Assembly: GCA_008360975.2 (NCBI GenBank)
Contig: CM039189.1
Span: 7,630,056-7,694,055, forward strand
Length of the DNA stretch: 64,000 nucleotides
Reading direction: 5' to 3'
Origin: Lichenostomus cassidix
Lineage: Eukaryota > Chordata > Aves > Passeriformes > Meliphagidae
Positions 38,209 through 52,470 of this stretch are shown here, piece by piece. Numbering within the stretch: the stretch's first letter is position 1; every line of letters starts with the position of its first letter. Both the position numbers and the translations under genes were made by a program. The notes beneath the pieces were generated by a model. That model had not been told where the DNA came from. It made no database searches and saw nothing but the letters and a program-made list of their open reading frames with translations.

Positions 38209-41200
38209 TTATCCATTCTTTTTAATGGACCAGTTGCCTCATTTTTTTTGTAGTTCATTGTATTCTCAGAATGAATGATCTAAGGGGTTGTTATTAAGGT
38301 GGTGCATATTAACCTTAATGTAATCAGGTTTCTGAAGTCAGTGCCAGCCTCATAAGAAGGATGTTTAAGCATGAACTAGGTGGCATTTGGGTCAACATAG
38401 TTGATTGCCTCAAACTCAAGAGACTTTTCTGTCCTTCTGCCTGGGGACTGCTGACTCGTGGTGTCCCATGATGTCCCAGCATGTCACAAGGGTCTGTGGT
38501 CCTGTTCCTCATGTGTTGTACAAGTGAGATGCTTAAATAGATCTGCTGGGAGCCTGGCAGTTGGACACAATCCTCCTACCCTTATCCTATCTATCCAGAA
38601 AGGATATTGGATACTGGCAGTGGAAATGTGCAGTTGGAAGCCTAAAGTGGTGCTTGTGGATTTTTGCATATTTTGCTGGTTTTATTAAGAAATGCTCCTA
38701 GTAAAGGTATTTAAAAGGTAGTTTCGAAGGTTAGAGTTAAATTATTTCCCCTGTGTTCCTGTGAGATTTCATCTGAATCAAAGCTTTTTTATCCCTCTAT
38801 TTCCATTTAATAAGGATGGAGATTGGGATGAGGAAACAAAAGTTTCTGCTCCCACCATGCTGGTGATGAACCAGACGCTGTGTGTTGCCTGCCTTGCTGA
38901 AAGATCCCATGGAGATATTAGTGGGAGATCACAGGCCCAGAAATGAGGAAAGGCTGGAAGAAGGGAAGCATGCCATAGTGCTTTCAGATGGTTTTAGTGC
39001 TTCTACAGTTCTGGAGTAACTTCTGGTGTTTTCCTGGAAACAAAGCAAAACAAAAAATACAAACTGTTCACTAAATCAGAGACTCACAACCAGCTCTGGT
39101 TTCCCCATAAATTGGATGGGGTCTCGACTTTCATAAACCAGCTGCTGCATATTGTGCTTTTGGCAGTTGGGTTTCATCAGCATTAATTGCAAGCTGGACC
39201 CTGCACAAAGCAATAAACAGCAAGTTCTCTCCAACTGGTTCCTTTCTGGTTGGAAGAAAAAGAGCAGAAATGTGTGTCTGTGACCAGACCTTGTATTGTG
39301 ATAATTTTTGGGAGGAAACAAGCAGGGTGGCTGATCATATGGGTGATGGAGTGTCACCTGTGCCAAAGAGAAACATGTGGACTTCTTTGCATTGCCTCAA
39401 TAATGTTTCAACAGTGGGACTTAGACTCATTTTTGGAGGGTAATCAGTGTACTAGGAAGTTCTCACTCTGGCCTGTCCCATAAATCCATTGTGTATTTGC
39501 ATATAATTCAGTTGGAGTCCCTCATGCTCTGTATGGACTGAGGTCTCTGCATTTAGTATTACCTTGAGCTACGGCCCTGCATTTCCAAATGGTTCTTCTT
39601 CCAGTTTCCTAACTCACCGGTTGTCACCTGAAATTTCAATTGTTCACCTTTAAAACAAAGTAGAGGGATATAGGTCTTTGCTGTGGCTTTTGGGGGAAAG
39701 CTGGATAAAGTTCATTGTTTCCATGCAAGGTCTCCAGAATTCAGCTGTTTGAGCTGCCTTTCAACCTGAAAAGTCAAAGAGAAATATACAGGTGGAGGAC
39801 AAATCCAGGCGAATTTAAACCAGGTTATTGATTCCTGTATGAACCTCATTGAACTGTGAAATGACTGTAGTTCATACAGCTTTTTTCCAAAGCTTTATTG
39901 ACCATGGATTAGAGGACTTTATGAGCCATGAATTGCAGGGCTTTTATGGACTACGCATTTCTAGGCAATCTCATACACTTCCATGGAAATCTTAGGGTGT
40001 TTTCTTAAGCTACCAACACAGAAACAAAGGAAATGAACACAGGAGAACAATCTTAAAGGAACATCAAAGGTCTGACTCCAACCTATAAAAACCAGGAAAT
40101 CCATAATTAATGGTTCCACTAAGACTTCAGCTCTCACAGTCATTCGGGTCTGATCCAAGGTTATAGCTACAATCTGAAATGGCCTCGTGAAAAATGAGTC
40201 ATCATTTAATGCCACACATCATTATTAGCATTTACTTTCAGTTATACCTTGGAGATTGTCCTTTTCTTTTTGTTCTGTCTTAACAGCTGAGGCATTTGAG
40301 TTGGCACCCCTGTGTGGACAGTGTTTAGATTTGTGTGTTGGAGGGTTAGTACTGCTGTGGAGAATGAGAAAGCTTCTGCTCTGTCTCCTCCCTGTCTTCG
40401 ACAGAGCTAAGATTTGCTGATCTCCTGGGTAATCAGCTACACTGAAGGCTATTAAAAAATAAAAAACGCTGATGAAATGTGTGGTTTCCTCTCCCTTCTG
40501 CCTCTTTCCCCCAAAATCTAAACAAACTGAAAAAGTCCTGCCTGACTGCAATTTCTGTTTGAAATGGAAAACTAAATGGAGATTTCAAGTAGCAAGATTT
40601 TTTTTTCTTTAACTACTTGATTTTGCAGAAATGTGTGGATCTGAAGTCTGTTCTTGGGAGAAATGTGAACTCAGACAAAACTCAAACCCTGGCTATCTCC
40701 CATGGCCAAAAGCCAGCTGGGGCAGCAGGGAGGCAAAACACTCGGGCTGGAAGGCTGCAGTTTGGCATACAGAGTGCTATTGTTCCTGTTGACACTGTCT
40801 TAGCTGGGCTTCCCCATGTAATATAAATAATTAATTACAGATCATTCACTGGCTTTTCGTGATGAGATACTAAGTTAATTGAAAGAATAGAGAAATGCCT
40901 GTGAGGTTCCAGTCAGTGAAGGCCAGGTCAGGATCGCACCTTTGTTGTAGCAGGCAGATGATTCAAAGCTGCCAGCAAAAGCAGCCTAATAGAACAGAGA
41001 ACCTCTCCCAGCTGCTGGGGGAGTTATCCTGGGACTTAAGGCAAAGAGGGAGGAAAGCTCCTGGGAAAAAGGAGGGAGGGGAGTTATTAATTGGGAGGGT
41101 GTTTCAGGAGAGGTGAGGTTTGGAAGGAGCAATGGCAGCTAGGGGATGTGAAAGAGAATGCAGTGGTGAGAAGAAAAAAAAGTAGAAAGGATGTAATGGG

Positions 41201-44200
41201 CAAGTTAATTCCTGCTGCTGAGGAAGAGATCTGGGTGAAGATGGTGTTTGGAAAGAGGCTAAGGACACACACGCTTCCACAGGAAAGAAATTAAAGGAAA
41301 AGAATTGTTCTCAGAAGAGAAAGAAAGAAATTCTTGTCCCAGATGTAAGCTCAGCCCTGCAAAATCCGCCTTTAGTGGGAAATGAAATTAATTCCCCCTG
41401 TAAGTAGAAATGGCAGCTCTCTGATAGCCCAGTGCAGGCTATTCAACCCCAGATGAATGCAATAACATCACAAATATCAATTTATTTTGGAAGGAGCAGT
41501 TGTTTTAGGGGGAAAAATGTATACCAATGATGGATGAAGGGAGGCAATGTGTAATAAACTACACTGAGTTTGCCTGTACAGAGTGAACCTTATCAGTTTG
41601 GATGGAATTTAAGCACTTAGCCTGTTATCCTTTCTTTCAAGACAATGCAGTGATGGAAAACAGAACTCTGTCAACTCAGACAAACTTTTAATTCCACTTA
41701 ACTGCATCTGAAAGGTAAATTTCAGTAAATTAATCCAAATTGCTTCCTTTTCACAACACATGGTGCTGAAATACAGTACTTAACTTCATTAAAGAAAAGA
41801 CTGCTTTTATTTAGAAGAGACCTAGACACCTTTGAAGTCTAACAGGTAAATTGTGGTCAGATGATTTCCCTCCATATGGTAGCTTTGAGCTTGAAATTTC
41901 CATCACTGGGGCCTTGTTTGTTTAAATTACCCTGTCTGCCTCCCTGGTCAGGACAGTGCTCGGGCAGTGCCTCCTGATGCTCATGGGGAGGAGGATCACT
42001 GCCTCCTCCAGCCTGTGCAGCCAAGGCAGCAGTGTCACCTTTGCATTGATTTGCCCTGTGCTCAACTGGGGATGAGGACACAGCTTCAGGACCTCTCTAG
42101 CTCGTAGTGAGCCTGTCTCCTGTGGGATTGAACCAGCAGCCAGGAGCAGCAGGAGTGTACCTTCCCTCCCTTGTCACACCTCATTGCTGACTGAGGCTTC
42201 ACTGGGTTGTGTGGCCCCTTGGCTTTCCTCCAGCATTTCTGTCTGCCGTTACCTTCCCTGTTCTCCCAGCAGGATTTCCTTCTCAGGAATCTTTGCTGAT
42301 CACAGTCTCTGTCAGTGAGTGCCCCCAGGCTCCAGGGTGTGGCATACAAATACCTACAGCCATCAGAAAAACCTCGGGGTTTGTCAGCTTGAGCACAAGA
42401 CCTTTCTGTCACACGGAGTGTCCCAAAACACCTCCTGGACAAATGCTCCCTCCTGGTTCCTTGGTGGAAGGTGAACCTTTATATCTTGAACTGGCCTGAA
42501 TTCTGCTTTTAGTTTGCCCAGTTTTTATGAACCCTGATGGATATACAGTGTCCAGAAGAAGACATTTTGGGCAGTTCAGCAGTTGGTCCTTCTTTTCCCA
42601 GCACTGCCTATCTCTTTCAGACATGCAGTCTTGCTTCTGTGAAAGCATCCTCATCTCCTCCTGAGCAGAGAGCCAAGAGTAGGGAATACTGCATTTTCCC
42701 CTCCTTAGTTTCTTCCTGTTTCCATTTGATCCCCCTTTAAGGTGAGCAGATGGCTCAATGCCTCCTTTAAACAAGCACTAGCAGTTCTTTCACCATGCCC
42801 TTTGCACAGCCCCAAGTACACAAGACCTCCAGTGAAAGCAAAATAGCAACATGGTGTATGTCAGTGCAGTAAAACTAAGAGGTAAATCTCCTGAATGTAA
42901 CATATGATATGGTGATGACATATCCTCCCTCCCTAGATGGTTTTTATTGAGGCTTCTTGGATTATCAGGTTGGTCAGAGTGCACAGAATATATTAATTAA
43001 AGCTGTGGAGCCTGGGCTCAGCACACAACTCTCTAATGCATCTCAGTAATGATGGGAAGTCTTGACATTCTTGTCCAAACCTGTAGCATCTCCATGCTAA
43101 CAGACCTTCCCTGTCAGCTGGCCGTGACTGATAACTTCTTTCCCCTTGTAAAGTCAAAGAGTTAATTTGTTATCCTCCAGATGGGGCTGAAAAGATGTGC
43201 AGCCTCACTTTTACCTGCTAAACACGTGAAAAGATCCATATGTTTTACTTTGTTCTGTTGTTCTTAATAATGTGCTGCCACTGTGGGATGAAACACAGAT
43301 AAACTTGGAGAAAAACAAGCAAAAGCCTTGCATGTTTACTTTCACTATTGCTTAAGTGTCTCACCACCAGTATGACCAATTCATATGAAGCACTATGCAA
43401 ATGCAGTTTTAATGAAAGCTATAAATACCTGAGTGTAAAATCATTAAAGAACACAGAAGTCTTTTGGAAACATAATTTGTGCATAGATTTCAGTTTTGCT
43501 TCATTAAACTAAATTCTCTATTGGTAATGCGTTAGGTATTTTATTTTCGTGGAATTTAAATCCATCATGAATATTAAATCCATATTTCTGAAGGCGAACA
43601 AGTAACAAAATTGGAGCACACAAGTTAGGATTTTTGAACAATGAGGTATTTTTCAGCACTGGATATCCAAGAGCACTTTCTGCTCTTTCCTCCTCAACAC
43701 TGATTAAGACTGAAAATACAATGCAAGATGTTTTGTGAAGCCTATGAAGTGCTTTCTTTTCCCTTCTTGCTTTCTACTTTTTATTTTGAGATGTGTTGAG
43801 TAAAGACAGTCTATAATATCTATTTATATCTGTCCCAGCTTGATGTATTTCTGACTGGGGCTGGACACAGCCCTGCCATTGCTAGCTTTGTCAAGCTGCC
43901 TGACATCTGTCTGATGCAGCACAAACAGAATGTTTGCTTAGGATTCAGTTTCAAGAGGCAGCAGCAGCTGAGTTTAGATAATCTCTTCCTCTGTGATGCA
44001 CATCCCCACTTGTTGTGCTGTTTCTCAGCCAGTGCAGCCTCATTTCCTCATCCACTGCACCAGCACTCCTACAACCTGTAAACTTTGCACTTCCATCTTT
44101 CTTCATTTCCTGCTTAAATATTCTCTTCCTCCAGTGATCTTTCTATCTGTTTTTTTTTAATTCTGGCTGCACATGCTTCTATGGGCTCTGGAGAAAGGAG

Positions 44201-47200
44201 TAGGAAGGGACCCCTCCAATCTTCATCTGCTGCACTCCCCTCCAGCTCTCTGAGCTCACTTTGCAGGAGGCTGTGATCACACAAACACTGCACATCACGT
44301 TGCAGTCTGCCCATGCCAATTAAAGTGAGGTATTTTGGAGCCTGCAGCCTTCAGCAGAACCTCTCTGAGATGGGGACATGCCTCACTTGTGTGTCATATA
44401 TCCTTGTCACCCAGCATTAATGCAAACTGCAGTACGTAGGAGGCAGAGCTAGGCATTCTTCCTCATTTTTTAACCAGGACATGCACCTCTTCCTTGTTAC
44501 TTCATCATCTTTGCTTTTTCTGCCATTTTCACACAGCTGTATGTGTGTCCACCTGTACTGCAGACTGGACAGAGAGCATAGAATCCATTCTTTGCTAGAT
44601 TCATGGATATCATAAAGCAGTCCAGGCTCTTTCTGCTGGTGCTTTTCCTTCTCTTGACAACTTAGCAGCCTTGGGCAGCCTCTGTGTTGGTGGCCAGTGC
44701 CAAGAGTGTTAAGGTGAACTGTGGTCTAGACACCTACAATAATAAGTCATTAGCAAAACCTTTAAGCTCATGCACTGGATCAGTTCTATATTTCTCAGAC
44801 GTCAGAAATGCATTTATTTGGCACTAAGCTGAAGAAAAGGTGCCTGTGGTTACGAATGTAGGAGCACGTTTATTTTACCTATAGCTTGTTTTAATGTTAG
44901 TATTGAGCTGCCATGGTCAAATAGGTTAGACTTTGTTTAAAGTCTTGAGATTCCCATCCACAAATAGTCATAAAATCAAGGCTTCGGGATTAAATTTATA
45001 ATACAAAGTGATTCCTGTGGAGCAAGGCAGAAAAGGAGGGTGCTTATTTCACTGAAAGAGTTAACACTAAGTGAGTTTGACTGTCTTCTGTGTTAACGCA
45101 AGTCTTTTTCTCCGGTTATTTTTAGTCTGTTCCAGCAGTGTGTGTCCCACTGTGGTCTGGTATGCGAGAGCTTTGCTGTGAGGTTTGCAAACACTTGTAT
45201 TTCTGTGTTGTGAGAACAGAGCATTTGTGTGTTACTGGAGCGTGTGTTCCTGAAAGGAAGGGCAGACCATGCATGTGATCCATGCACGTTTTTGTTGTTG
45301 CCTGTGAATAACCATGTACAGTAAATGGGCTCTGGAAGAAAGCTTGTTAGCAGATGTCGTCATGGCCCTTCCAATTTATAAATATGAGCCTTGACATTTA
45401 TATTTTCCATGTCCAAGGCTTTCACTAGCCAGATGTTCTGAGCATCGGCTTCTTGGAGTCTTTAAAAATGACTCCTCATGGCATATTATCTATTGCTCAC
45501 ACACACATCCCAAAAAAAAATAAAAGTTTTCTGGCTCTTATCAAACAGATAAGATGGGAAAATGCACCCTTAGGTAATTCCTCTAAACCTGAACTGGATT
45601 TAAACACAGCTCTACAAAACTCTTTATATTCACTCGACTGAAAAATAAGTTGTCTGGTTTAACAGGCAGAGCAAATTCAATACCCAAACACTGCACATTT
45701 ACCCTGCAGTTTGGAGGGGCTGAGGAGCATGGTTTGTGTTAACTCACAAGGCTGACTACAGTTGCAGACACTAAAAAGTGCTGGATGGGCTCATGCCCAG
45801 GCTGAGTTGGATTCCTCAAACATAGGAATAGGTAGAAAAGCACCTGCACTCTCCATATTGCAGTTTTGGATGCAGAGGTTTTTCCTTTGGCAAGGCAAAA
45901 AAATGCCAGAATAAACCTGCTCAAGCACCACAACCCCAAGCTGGAGTTTTTTGTTTGAGTGACCTACACATCTAGCACTATCTAAGCCCTGAAAATTGCA
46001 AATCTGCTGTTCCTCTTAGCAGAGTTATATAAAATCCATAAAATATAAAAAATTCCATCTTCCAGTGAGGTACCATAAAGAAAGAGAAATGTCTTTGAAT
46101 TTCAGTGGAAGTACAAACACACAACACTGTCAGTGCTAGCTCAGAGGAAAAAGGTAAGGGATAGGGAATTTATTTCTGCTATTCCCCTTCTGACTAGTGA
46201 GTCTCATGCTCTGGAAAATGAAGTGAGGAAAAGTATGACAGGGAGTAAGGCCACATTACTATTGTGGTGGGCAGCTGCTTTTATAGGAGGGGTTTAACCA
46301 CAGTTAGATTGTGGTATCTAATAAGACAGATTCATTGTGGAGTGCATCGGGAGGAAATTGGATTCCCTTACACTCCCAGGAGCTGGGGTGCACTGCGGGC
46401 TGGAAACCCAGCAGGATCCCAAAGGGAAGCTTTGGTCTAAGTCCAGTTACTCACTGGGATGAAGGAGAAGTAGGATTTATTTGAATTCATATGGTTTTAA
46501 TGCTGTAAGAGCCGGGTTCCTGCAATTATGAAAATGCCAGGCCAAGTTTCGATTTCGCTCAGATCACCTCTTCACAATTCCTGAATAACTTAACTGAACA
46601 AAGTAAGCTTTATACCTGGGGCCTGAGCCCAGGCTGAGGGAGCCAGGCTTAGTGCCTGGGAGCTGCTGAGTGCCAGGGATGCCTCATGAGGCAGTGCCAT
46701 GGAGAGATGTGCTGCTCAGAAGCTCAGTTCTGCAGAGTCACTCCAGGGTCTGGGCTGTGACACCCGGCAGGGAAAAGTATTTTGGCCTTTCCAGCCCTGC
46801 AGGCCAACAAGAAGCTTTTTTTGAGCCACTGATGGCATGTCCAGGCTTTCAGAGGGTTTGGAAGTGCTGGAGGAGGAGTTTGTGCTGTGATTGGTGTCAC
46901 CATATTTGCTTTGCCAGCAGCAGAAGGAACCCAAACCTTGTGGGCAATGCAGCACTTCAATGTCCGTGGCATTTCTACCTGGTAGATGTGCTCTGTGAAC
47001 CTTTTTTTTTTTTTATTTTATAAGTGAGTCTGTTGGCAAGAAAAAGAAGCCAGTGCTTTTGTCAGTGGTACAAGCTTGAATTCAGTACTCCTCCAAATGA
47101 CAGGTTCAAAGATCTGACCCAACCTTAATTATTCTTAAAAAGAGAGACACTGGAAAAATACAAGCAGTGAGCAAGAAAGTGAGCCCAGTGAATGAGAGAG

Positions 47201-48478
47201 AAAAATGTGATACAGACTAAGCAAAGAGAAAAACTGTTAGGTGGAGATGGAAAAAGAAAAGGGAGAAGGAAAAAGAAAATTAAAAACAAGTGGAAAAATG
47301 CAGTATATTGGACATCCATTTAAGCTAGTTTATATTTTGGTTATTCATTCTGTTCCTTAATACATTGCACAGACATCTCCATAGCTGAAATAATTTTATC
47401 TCAGAGAACAGTCTCAGAGAAAATACTTAATTTGACAGGATGTGTTAGGTATTTCCCCACTACCACCTATTCTAAATCATTTTAAAATCTGGAGGGGAAA
47501 GTCGATATCTTTTACAGTGTTTAACAAAAAAGTGACAGGGTCAAGTATATACATCTCCATGAATGTATGTGTTCCCCAAGCACATCTAAACATGCATGGT
47601 TAATTCTGTGCATCTGCAAAAAATATTTGAGCCATAGGGCCCACACAATGCCAAACAAACACTTGAATACACAGAGGAGAGGGCAGAGAGAGTCACTCTG
47701 CTTCTAATTAATTGAAAGGTTGAGCCCGAGATGTAAAATATGGATTACAGTTTTGACCACCCCAAAAATATGAATTCTTTTGCATGTGGGGCTGTACTGG
47801 GGAGAGCAGGCCATTTGCAAAATACAGGAAAAAATAGATATTACTCTTATCCTTGGGATTTGGTTCAAAACCACCTGACTGCAGCTTCATCAAATTAACT
47901 CCTTCCTTGTTGTGCATCAGCAGGTTGCCCAAAAATCTTCACTGGCAGGATTTTTCCAATACTAAGCCCATCTGTGTTTGTGCCCTTGATGTTCTTGTTT
48001 ACTTTGGCTGCAATAACTGCAGTCATTATCTGTCCAAGGGCCAGTGGAACAAGTCCATGGTTATGTGAGCCGTGCTGATGAGTGCTTTAATTGCACACAC
48101 AAATCAGGTACACAGCCAGATGTGTGCAGTGGGTGGGGGAGAGTTTGGGGATGGTTTTTAGCCCTGCCATGAGCACATCCTGGCTCACATGTCAGTGCAG
48201 AACTGGTGGAACAAAGGGCTCTGAGCTATCCCCTCTTAGCAAGGGCCAGGGTAAAACTGGGATGCATTATCCTAGCTCTGTGATTGCCTCGTCCCTCTGC
48301 AGAATCACAGGGGATATTCTTAGGATATTAGAGAATCATCAAAGCATTTCTTAGAAGGGCAAAGGAAAGAGCTAATGTTGTCATCTCCTGTCTCGGGACC
48401 ACCCAGACACTACAACAAATCATGGGTCTTCATCTACGGTATCTTGAATTGCTGTTCACAGGGATTTTAAAGAATTTA

Positions 48479-48563
48479 CTTTCTTTTTTTTATCTCTTTT
48501 TCAGATTTTTTCTTTTTTTCTTTTTTCTTTTTTTTTCTTTTTTCTTTTTTTTTTTTTTTTTTT
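48479..48563 (+). repeat. polypyrimidine (T/C) tract ending in T19
   Basis: About 85 bp are almost purely T with scattered C, arranged as CTTTTTT-type units that end in nineteen T. It contains a CAG at 48502-48504 after a strong pyrimidine run, so it could act as a cryptic splice acceptor. No open coding segment of interest follows. Confidence 0.95.
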
Positions 48564-48739
48564 GAAGGATGACATGTAGTTTCCTGATGGGCTGGTTTTA
48601 ATAAGGTCAAAATCTTTGTTGTTGCCAAATCAGAGAGGAATATAACATCTTTTAGTCATTAGATGGGAATGGGGTAATTACTCAGAGAGTGTGCTTCAAA
48701 GGTTATTGGGTTTTACAACATTCTGCATTTTTACACTGT

Positions 48740-50300
48740 TCTGCAGTTGTCTGGAAAGGAGCAGCAGGCCTGATTCTGCCACAGCCACAGGTGTGGCTGC
48801 AGGATTTGTATTCACAGGGTTTTCCTAAAGGGCTTTGGGGCAGGAGATTGAAAAGGGCCATGCACATCCCCTCTGGGGATGGGGAAAGCTAAATCTGAAT
48901 CCTTCCCACAAACTGGAAGTTCAGCTCAAAAAAGGGCCCTTGGGCTGTGCTGGAGTGGTTTCTCATCTTCTTCCCTACCTGCTGGGTGAATCCTCCTGCC
49001 CACCTTTCCCCACTGTATTCCCCAGCCCTCAGGCTGCCTTGCTGGGACAGCAAACTCCCCTTTCCCTGTCTCAGAGGCAGCAGTCCCCACTGCCCCATCC
49101 ATTCCTGTCCCATCCCTGTCCCCTCCTCTGGCCCCACAGCAGATGATACACTTTGCCTTAACCAGGTGACCCAGCTGTGGCTTTAGGATGCCCCTGCTCA
49201 GCCTCGCTGCAGGTCAGTGTCTCTCCAGGGCTGAATTTGTCATCACAGAGATGTTTTGCAGGTGGCCTGAGCCACTGGGACCTGCAAATCAGAGCGAGAG
49301 CCTGCAAAACACTTCAGGTTGGGTTAATGCTGCTGGTGTCACACGAATGCTCCAAGGTCCTGACTCAGAGCAGAGTCAGGGGAGTCGTAGCAGTAAAGTG
49401 ATTTAACGAGGTTTTGATGGTTCCTCGGTGGGTGACTCGGGGATAAAAACCAAATCTCCTGGCTTCCAGCCCACAGCCCATCCTGAGAGGGGCCCAAAAC
49501 TGCACCAGAAGAATCTGAGCTGCATTTCAGCATTGAGCCTCCTCCTGTGAGCCACCTTCTCCCCCTCTGTGTCAAACTCCAGAGCCAGACCCCATGGAAG
49601 GCACAGCAGCTGCAGCCCTGCTGTCCTGTTGTTGGGGAGCTGCTGTGGGATTGCAGAGGGGAGCTGTGTCCCACCAGCTGCTGCTTTTGGCTCTGCAGAA
49701 TCAGCAGTTTTCCCCACCCTGCCGTCCCAACCCAGTTAGGGAACCCATCCCTCCCAGTGAGATTCCCCAGTGGGGCCAGAGCTTGGCTGGGGTTCAGCAG
49801 ACCTGAATTCCAAAGATAGAGATCTTCAGAAGCAGCTTGTCTCACCTACCTTGGAGACATGCCTTTGGGGGGAAAGGATTGTCCTCTGCAGACATCTTAT
49901 TTCCTGTAGCAGGCAGACAGCTGAATAGCTCTGACTACAAGCCTGCATCTGACATACCACAATGAATGCCACCTATTAAATCCTGCTAAAGGCCAGGTCA
50001 GCTGAAGGACTGCCTGTGATTCTCTTTAATGGCAGCTTTGAGCATCCCCTCCTTGTGCAGTGTCCTGCTCCCCAGCTGCCCTTCAGTACCTGCTGACAGT
50101 GTGGCTCACAGGCATGGCATGCTGTTCACAGCTTTCAGAGCCACTGCCTGGTGAAATCTGTGCTTCCCTTTCCATCCTTTCCCTCGGCATCCTATTTTTT
50201 CTCCTCGAGATGAGGCATGGCAGATGTGGTCCTAACAAAGAGCAGAGGTGGGAGATTAGACCTCTGCCAGGGTATTGGCTCTGAACCAGAGCACTGAAAC
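48740..50300. other. GC-rich, CpG-poor intronic block
   Basis: For about 1.5 kb the base composition is clearly more GC-rich than the flanks, with C-rich runs (for example CCCATCCCTGTCCCCTCCTC near 49110) but few CpG. Several long frames are open on both strands, which is expected from lowered stop frequency. No promoter element or exon is recognised. It may be a regulatory island or a local compositional shift. Confidence 0.5.
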
Positions 50301-51995
50301 AAGGCAGGATGAGAGCTTGGCACTGTCTCAGATGGAGGGATGGTTCCTGTTTGAGTCTTGTCAGCAGGAGAGCTCAGATGGACAGTGAAGGGCTGTGGAA
50401 ATGCTCCCGGTGCTGTTGCTGACCCTTCTGTCCATCCATGGCTGAGGCTCTGCTGCTCTCAGGGAGGGTGGGTGCAACTGTGGGATGTGGCCAAAGATCC
50501 AGGCTCCCAGGAACCCTGGGGTAACAAAAAAATAGCAAAGAGAAGGCTCTTCTTTGGCTCATGCCAGATCTTCTCTGCTGGCCCCAAACCAGCATGTGAC
50601 AGTGCTTACTCACTCAGACATGCTAAGGAAGTTTACTACACTACTGCAAATAAGTAGTGACCTCCTCTGGACTAAAAACTGGATTCCCTAATCAGATACA
50701 GGTTGGATTATTATTTTTTCTTAATGAACTGAACCTTGTGAAAGCATGAGCCTCTTGGCCTTGGTCCCACAAAGGGCATTAGGATGTGCTGACTTGTAGG
50801 TATGTGAGTACTATTGCTGGGAGCACTTGTGTGCTCTCAGTCCTGCTCACCTGGGACCACGAGACTCAGCATCCTGCAGGATTTATCCCTCAGGCTGCAA
50901 GAACAGTCTCTGTAAGGAAGGTAATGATGAGGAGATAGATGGGGGAACAGAGCCTGTGTTGATCTAAACACCTTCCAGAAACACATGAAATAATAATATG
51001 AAAATTCTAAGAGATGGGGACTTCCCATTCCCTTTAAGAGGTTATTCTAGTGGTCTTCAAAGTTAAATCCTTGTGACATATTTCCAGTGGATTTTTTTAC
51101 CCCCCAACATACTCTTTTTAACTCTTAGTTGAACATCTATTCTTTTCCTTCAAATGTGTGGTCAGAACTCTTGCCAGCCAGCTCATTTACGGACTGCAGC
51201 GGGTTGGTCCCAGCGCTTTAAGCAGATGTATTTTTCAAATCCTGATGAATAAATTTTGGTGACATAAATAGGCCTGGTTAGTTCCAAGAATAATTGTCTT
51301 CACTTGCAGAACATTATTGCTGATCACCAGAAAAAAATAATGTGATCAGTCCTTTCACATCTGTTCATTAAATAAAAAGGGGGGGGAAAAACGTAGGGCA
51401 AATTTTGTTTGAAAAGAAACAGGAAGCATATGCTTAATATCACTTAAGAAAACCCCTAGCCATCATAAGGTTAACATCAAATCACAAATGCAAAACAGTC
51501 ATTATTGTATTTACTCAAAAATTTTCTTTCACTTTACTAGCTTTTAAGGTTTTCAATTGAAACATGCGTTTTTCAGGTTTCAATCTAGCTTCTTTCATCA
51601 GATGCTATTGTAAGAAAAGCTGGCTGAGTCAACATTTGCTTACATTTATTAAAAATAGTTGTCTTGTGTTTACATAGCTCCTTTGATCCAGAAAAATCCC
51701 CAAACACTTTGTAAGTTATACTTGAAAGGGTTATTTCCTCCACCCTGAACGGAACCACGTTGGGACCAAGGCATGGCAGCAGATTAAAAATGGATAGAAA
51801 TATCACAATAATTGGGTTGGTCCTCACCCCCTCACAAGACCAGCAGTTTTCCATGATCTTCAGAACAGCTCCTGTTGGACTTTGGGGGCAAAAAGTAGTG
51901 CAAATTTTGTCCTCTTGGAGATTGCCTGTTTTTCATGCATTTTGAATGAAAATACATAGAGGCAGTGGTACCTACTGCACCAAGTACAGGGCTTG

Positions 51996-52470
51996 TGGTA
52001 TCTCACCTAGGCCTACTGTTTCCAGTTTGGAGCATCTCATTCCATAGAAAACATGGATCAGAGCCAGGGCAGAGCACAGGAAAGGATGGAGGGAAAACAC
52101 TTGAGGACTTGAGAAGAAAGGTGGAGGGAATTGTTTAAAAAAGAGAAGGCTGAGGTGAAAAATGATTAAATCTTCAAAAAATGTGAAAGGCTGCTGAGAA
52201 GAGGAAAGGAATAAACCTGTCCAGGGGGATAGGACAAGTCAGGACCTTGCACTGTAGCAAGAGAGATTTGGTGAAATGTTAGGCAGTAATTCTGGGTGTC
52301 AGAAATGGTGAAATGCTGGAATGGATGTCTGGACAGACTCTGGAATTGCTGTCATTATCACTGGTGTTTTGAGACTGGGTTATATGTAAATGTCAGGAGG
52401 GGTTTAGCTCTTGTTCCTGTGCTGGAGCAGTTGGACTCTTCTGGTCCTACCTTGTGACCTTCTGCTGGGG
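51996..52470 (+). mobile_element. older, diverged CR1-like LINE 3' fragment
   Basis: This is a strongly decayed copy whose blocks can still be followed in CR1 order: CAGTTTGGAGCATCTCATTC (CR1: CAGTT-TGGGC-CCTC), GAATTGTTTAAAAAAGAGAA with GGCTGAGG, GGATAGGACAAGTCAGGACC, GCAAGAGAGATTTGGTGAAA with TGTTAGG, TGGTGAAATGCTGGAATGGA, TGTCAGGAGGGGTTTAGCTC, GGAGCAGTTGGACTCTTCTG and TACCTTGTGACC. The pattern resembles the CR1 subfamilies shared by birds, turtles and crocodilians rather than the young avian ones, so the insertion is probably old. The boundaries are approximate. Same strand as the gene. Confidence 0.78.

Noticed and set aside
42086..42442. - strand sequence GGTTCAATCCC, similar to a tRNA B box, with a 118-codon frame
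   Set aside because: The bases either side cannot form the T stem and no A box or acceptor stem lies at the right distance, so it is neither a tRNA nor a recognisable tRNA-derived SINE.
49339..49845. 168-codon - strand frame in the GC-rich block
   Set aside because: Several frames are open at once here because the GC-rich composition lowers stop frequency. No domain or codon pattern supports coding.
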